Origin: Acidobacteriota bacterium
Lineage (GTDB): Bacteria > Acidobacteriota > Blastocatellia > Pyrinomonadales > Pyrinomonadaceae
Assembly (NCBI GenBank): GCA_023391155.1
Contig: JAEWBM010000006.1
Coordinates: forward strand, 1-5,959
Length of the DNA stretch: 5,959 nt
Direction of reading: 5' to 3'
Below, in pieces: positions 5,503 through 5,959 of the stretch. Numbering within the stretch: position 1 is the first letter of the stretch; each line of letters starts with the position of its first letter. The translations under genes were made by a program, and so were the position numbers. The notes under the pieces were generated by a model, which was not told the origin of the DNA, ran no database searches, and saw only the letters and a program-made list of their open reading frames with translations.

Positions 5503-5959
5503 ATGTCAGTAAGAGTTCGATTCGCCCCGTCCCCGACGGGTTACCTTCACATCGGTTCGGCCCGGACCGCGCTATTTAACTATCTATACGCTCGCAGCAC
5601 CGGCGGCAAGTTCTTGCTCCGTATTGAGGACACCGATCTTGCGCGTTCGACGGAGGAATCAACTCGGTCAATCCTGGAGGGCCTGGAATGGCTCGGCTTC
5701 GCTCCGGACGAGGAGATTGTCTTTCAATCGAACAATGCTGACAAACACCGTGCGACGGCGATAAAACTTCTCGCCGAGGGCAAAGCTTATCGCGATTTCA
5801 CGCCCAAGGAGCAGCCGAGTGACGCCAACGTAAAGGATGCGATAAAGGAACGTGCCCGTGCTGCCGGGTCCGATAAGAACATGCGGGACAATCCCTACCG
5901 CGATCTTCCACGGGAGGAATCAGAGGCGCGTGCTGAAGCCGGTGAGCCGTTCGCGCTTC
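5503..5959 (+). CDS. gltX: Glutamyl-tRNA synthetase (5' part, cut by the window end)
   Basis: Class I aminoacyl-tRNA synthetase that charges tRNA-Glu (and, in non-discriminating forms, tRNA-Gln) with glutamate in the cytoplasm. The first 152 residues are present, about a third of the usual length near 470-500. The catalytic Rossmann fold opens with VRFAPSPTGYLHIGSARTAL: the HIGH-class signature appears as HIGS (16-19), where many bacterial GluRS have HVGG or HIGG. RIEDTD (40-45) and LEWLGF (61-66) are typical, as is YRDLPREESEARAEAGEPFA (132-151). Near residues 96-101, where zinc-binding GluRS such as that of E. coli carry cysteines, this protein has YRDFTP, so it probably lacks the zinc site. 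The KMSKS loop lies beyond the window. The start is fixed: an in-frame TAA at 5488-5490 is followed by GAA TCT TCT CTT and then this ATG. No good Shine-Dalgarno sequence is visible. It follows tRNA-Ser on the same strand but a terminator intervenes. Confidence 0.95.
   Translation, partial: MSVRVRFAPSPTGYLHIGSARTALFNYLYARSTGGKFLLRIEDTDLARSTEESTRSILEGLEWLGFAPDEEIVFQSNNADKHRATAIKLLAEGKAYRDFTPKEQPSDANVKDAIKERARAAGSDKNMRDNPYRDLPREESEARAEAGEPFAL

Overview
The window holds four genes in ordinary chromosomal context. Two large genes lie on the minus strand: a multi-domain sensor histidine kinase (96-3068) and an outer-membrane beta-barrel protein with an N-terminal carboxypeptidase-regulatory-like domain (3312-5036). 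On the plus strand follow a tRNA-Ser(GCT) gene (5271-5361) and the 5' part of a glutamyl-tRNA synthetase gene, gltX (5503 to the window edge). I see no phage, plasmid, transposon or CRISPR signature.

Organism: the outer-membrane protein implies a diderm bacterium, and the sequence is moderately GC-rich. A carboxypeptidase-regulatory-like domain fused to a TonB-receptor-like barrel, beside a large multi-sensor kinase, resembles Acidobacteriota (perhaps Blastocatellia/Pyrinomonadales). That assignment is recalled family distribution, not something the window proves.

Layout: positions 1-95 are a low-complexity block of short GAAC-containing repeats directly after the kinase stop codon. The kinase has a periplasmic PDZ-like domain, about ten membrane helices, GAF, PAS, HisKA and HATPase domains, with all catalytic boxes intact. 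No response regulator is present in the window. The 243-bp gap 3069-3311 holds a strong intrinsic terminator for the barrel gene and a near-consensus sigma-54 (-24/-12) element placed correctly for the kinase, so the two minus-strand genes look like separate transcription units. The 234-bp gap 5037-5270 holds back-to-back sigma-70-type promoters, one for the barrel gene (about 100-nt leader with two GC-rich hairpins) and one for the tRNA. The gap 5362-5502 holds the tRNA terminator, a perfect 7-bp hairpin and a possible promoter so close to gltX that its mRNA may be leaderless.

How the genes may work together: tRNA-Ser and gltX are housekeeping translation genes. The kinase and barrel protein may both concern the cell envelope. 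A periplasmic PDZ domain could in principle sense outer-membrane protein C-termini, and the neighbouring barrel ends in Phe, but that link is speculation. No wholly new system is evident; the best leads are the sigma-54 element, the PDZ-kinase architecture and the plug-less barrel protein.
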